From IMG/VR virus record IMGVR_UViG_3300009413_000040, positions 1 to 31,839 of that record: a DNA stretch of 31,839 bases, one strand, 5' to 3'. A model generated the notes under the pieces. It did no database searches. It worked only from the letters and a program-made list of their open reading frames with translations, and had not been told where the DNA came from. Origin of the DNA: a virus. The position numbers were made by a program, and so were the translations under genes. The stretch's first letter is position 1; each line of letters begins with the position of its first letter. Positions 31,443-31,839 of the stretch are shown piece after piece.

Positions 31443-31839
31443 AGCAAATAACAACTCACTAAATAATTGTCTTCATCGTCTTCTTTGTACCATTCAACCT
31501 GTACGTTACTATCCGACGGGCCGACTAGGAACTGATCCGGGCGCTTAAATCCCACATCAAACTTAATATTACCAAATCTTGACGTTATCGCATTTGCCGG
31601 AACCCCCTGGCCCGCATGCTCCGGCTTTAATACATAGCCATAGTCATCCAAAATAGAATAAACTAGATCGAGCGCCTGCTGTACATTCTTCATGGAGGTT
31701 TCCCCATCCATCCCCTCTGAGCGAAACGCGCTATTGATCATAAATTTAATTGAAGGAAAGATGGTGTGTGCCGTTTCCTCCTTCAAGCGTTCTGTTTCTT
31801 CTTTCAATAGTTCACTATATTTTTCTTTATTTATTTTAA
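31439..31839 (-). CDS. Hypothetical protein, 5' end beyond the window
   Basis: The frame is open to the right edge (KINKEKYSELLKEETERLKE), so the true start is probably outside; an internal TTG at 31807 is the only near candidate start and lacks a convincing ribosome binding site. The visible part of about 133 aa has an N-terminal charged helix, then VQQALDLVYSILDDYGYV and a strand-rich C-terminal half (RFGNIKFDVGFKRP, VQVEWYKEDDEDNYLVSCYLL). I recognise no family. It is coupled to the next gene by an ATGA overlap, and lies where the portal-proximal head genes would be expected. Confidence 0.7.
   Translation of the reverse strand, partial: KINKEKYSELLKEETERLKEETAHTIFPSIKFMINSAFRSEGMDGETSMKNVQQALDLVYSILDDYGYVLKPEHAGQGVPANAITSRFGNIKFDVGFKRPDQFLVGPSDSNVQVEWYKEDDEDNYLVSCYLL

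Noticed and set aside
1-31839. tRNA genes or other structured RNAs
   Set aside because: The gaps between genes are too short and no cloverleaf or known RNA motif was seen by eye; a tRNAscan or Rfam run would settle it.

Overview
The window is part of the genome of a contractile-tailed (myovirus) double-stranded DNA phage. Every gene I can support lies on the minus strand, so transcription runs from the right edge (31839) to the left edge (1). Coding is dense, with ATGA, TAATG and short-gap junctions, and no stretch over 300 bases lacks a gene. The virion proteins follow the T4 superfamily plan: prohead protease, scaffold, gp23-type capsid protein, gp14/gp13 necks, sheath, tube and tail tape measure. 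Several are much longer than in T4, and the replication genes are not T4-like, so this is a distant T4 relative. The B12-dependent ribonucleotide reductase and phage-encoded bS21 are familiar from marine and other environmental phages. The host cannot be named from the sequence.

Layout in transcription order. (1) Head, 31839-23976: a gene cut by the window edge, a Pro/Glu-rich protein with two SAP-like segments, the gp21-type prohead protease, two probable internal head proteins sharing an N-terminal helix, a bS21-like ribosomal protein, a small beta-rich virion protein, the acidic scaffold and the major capsid protein. A rho-independent terminator follows the capsid gene. (2) Neck and tail, 23883-8119: a connector-like protein, gp14- and gp13-like necks, a 1070-aa sheath, the tube, a gp26-like protein with an apparent -1 frameshift extension, a 103-aa protein, the 832-aa tape measure, a tube cap/initiator-like protein, a LysM (gp53-like) wedge protein, and two large unassigned proteins. 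(3) Replication and nucleotide metabolism, 8109-80: a compact family A DNA polymerase, an FtsZ/tubulin-like protein, a gp32-like ssDNA-binding protein, UvsX, a 60-aa protein, a 5' nuclease, a DnaB-type helicase and class II ribonucleotide reductase. A further gene starts at the left edge.

How they work together: the protease would mature capsid precursors carrying (L/I)-x-E/(A,S,G) sites. The frameshift pair sits between tube and tape measure, exactly where tail assembly chaperones are found in other phages. Polymerase, 5' nuclease, helicase, SSB and recombinase form a replisome in which the functions of bacterial Pol I are split over separate genes, with NrdJ supplying deoxynucleotides.

The most interesting items are the T-TTT-TTA slippery heptamer at 16563-16569 joining two tail genes, an FtsZ/tubulin-like GTPase inside the replication cluster, the reduced family A polymerase with altered motif residues, and the phage bS21 inside the head operon.
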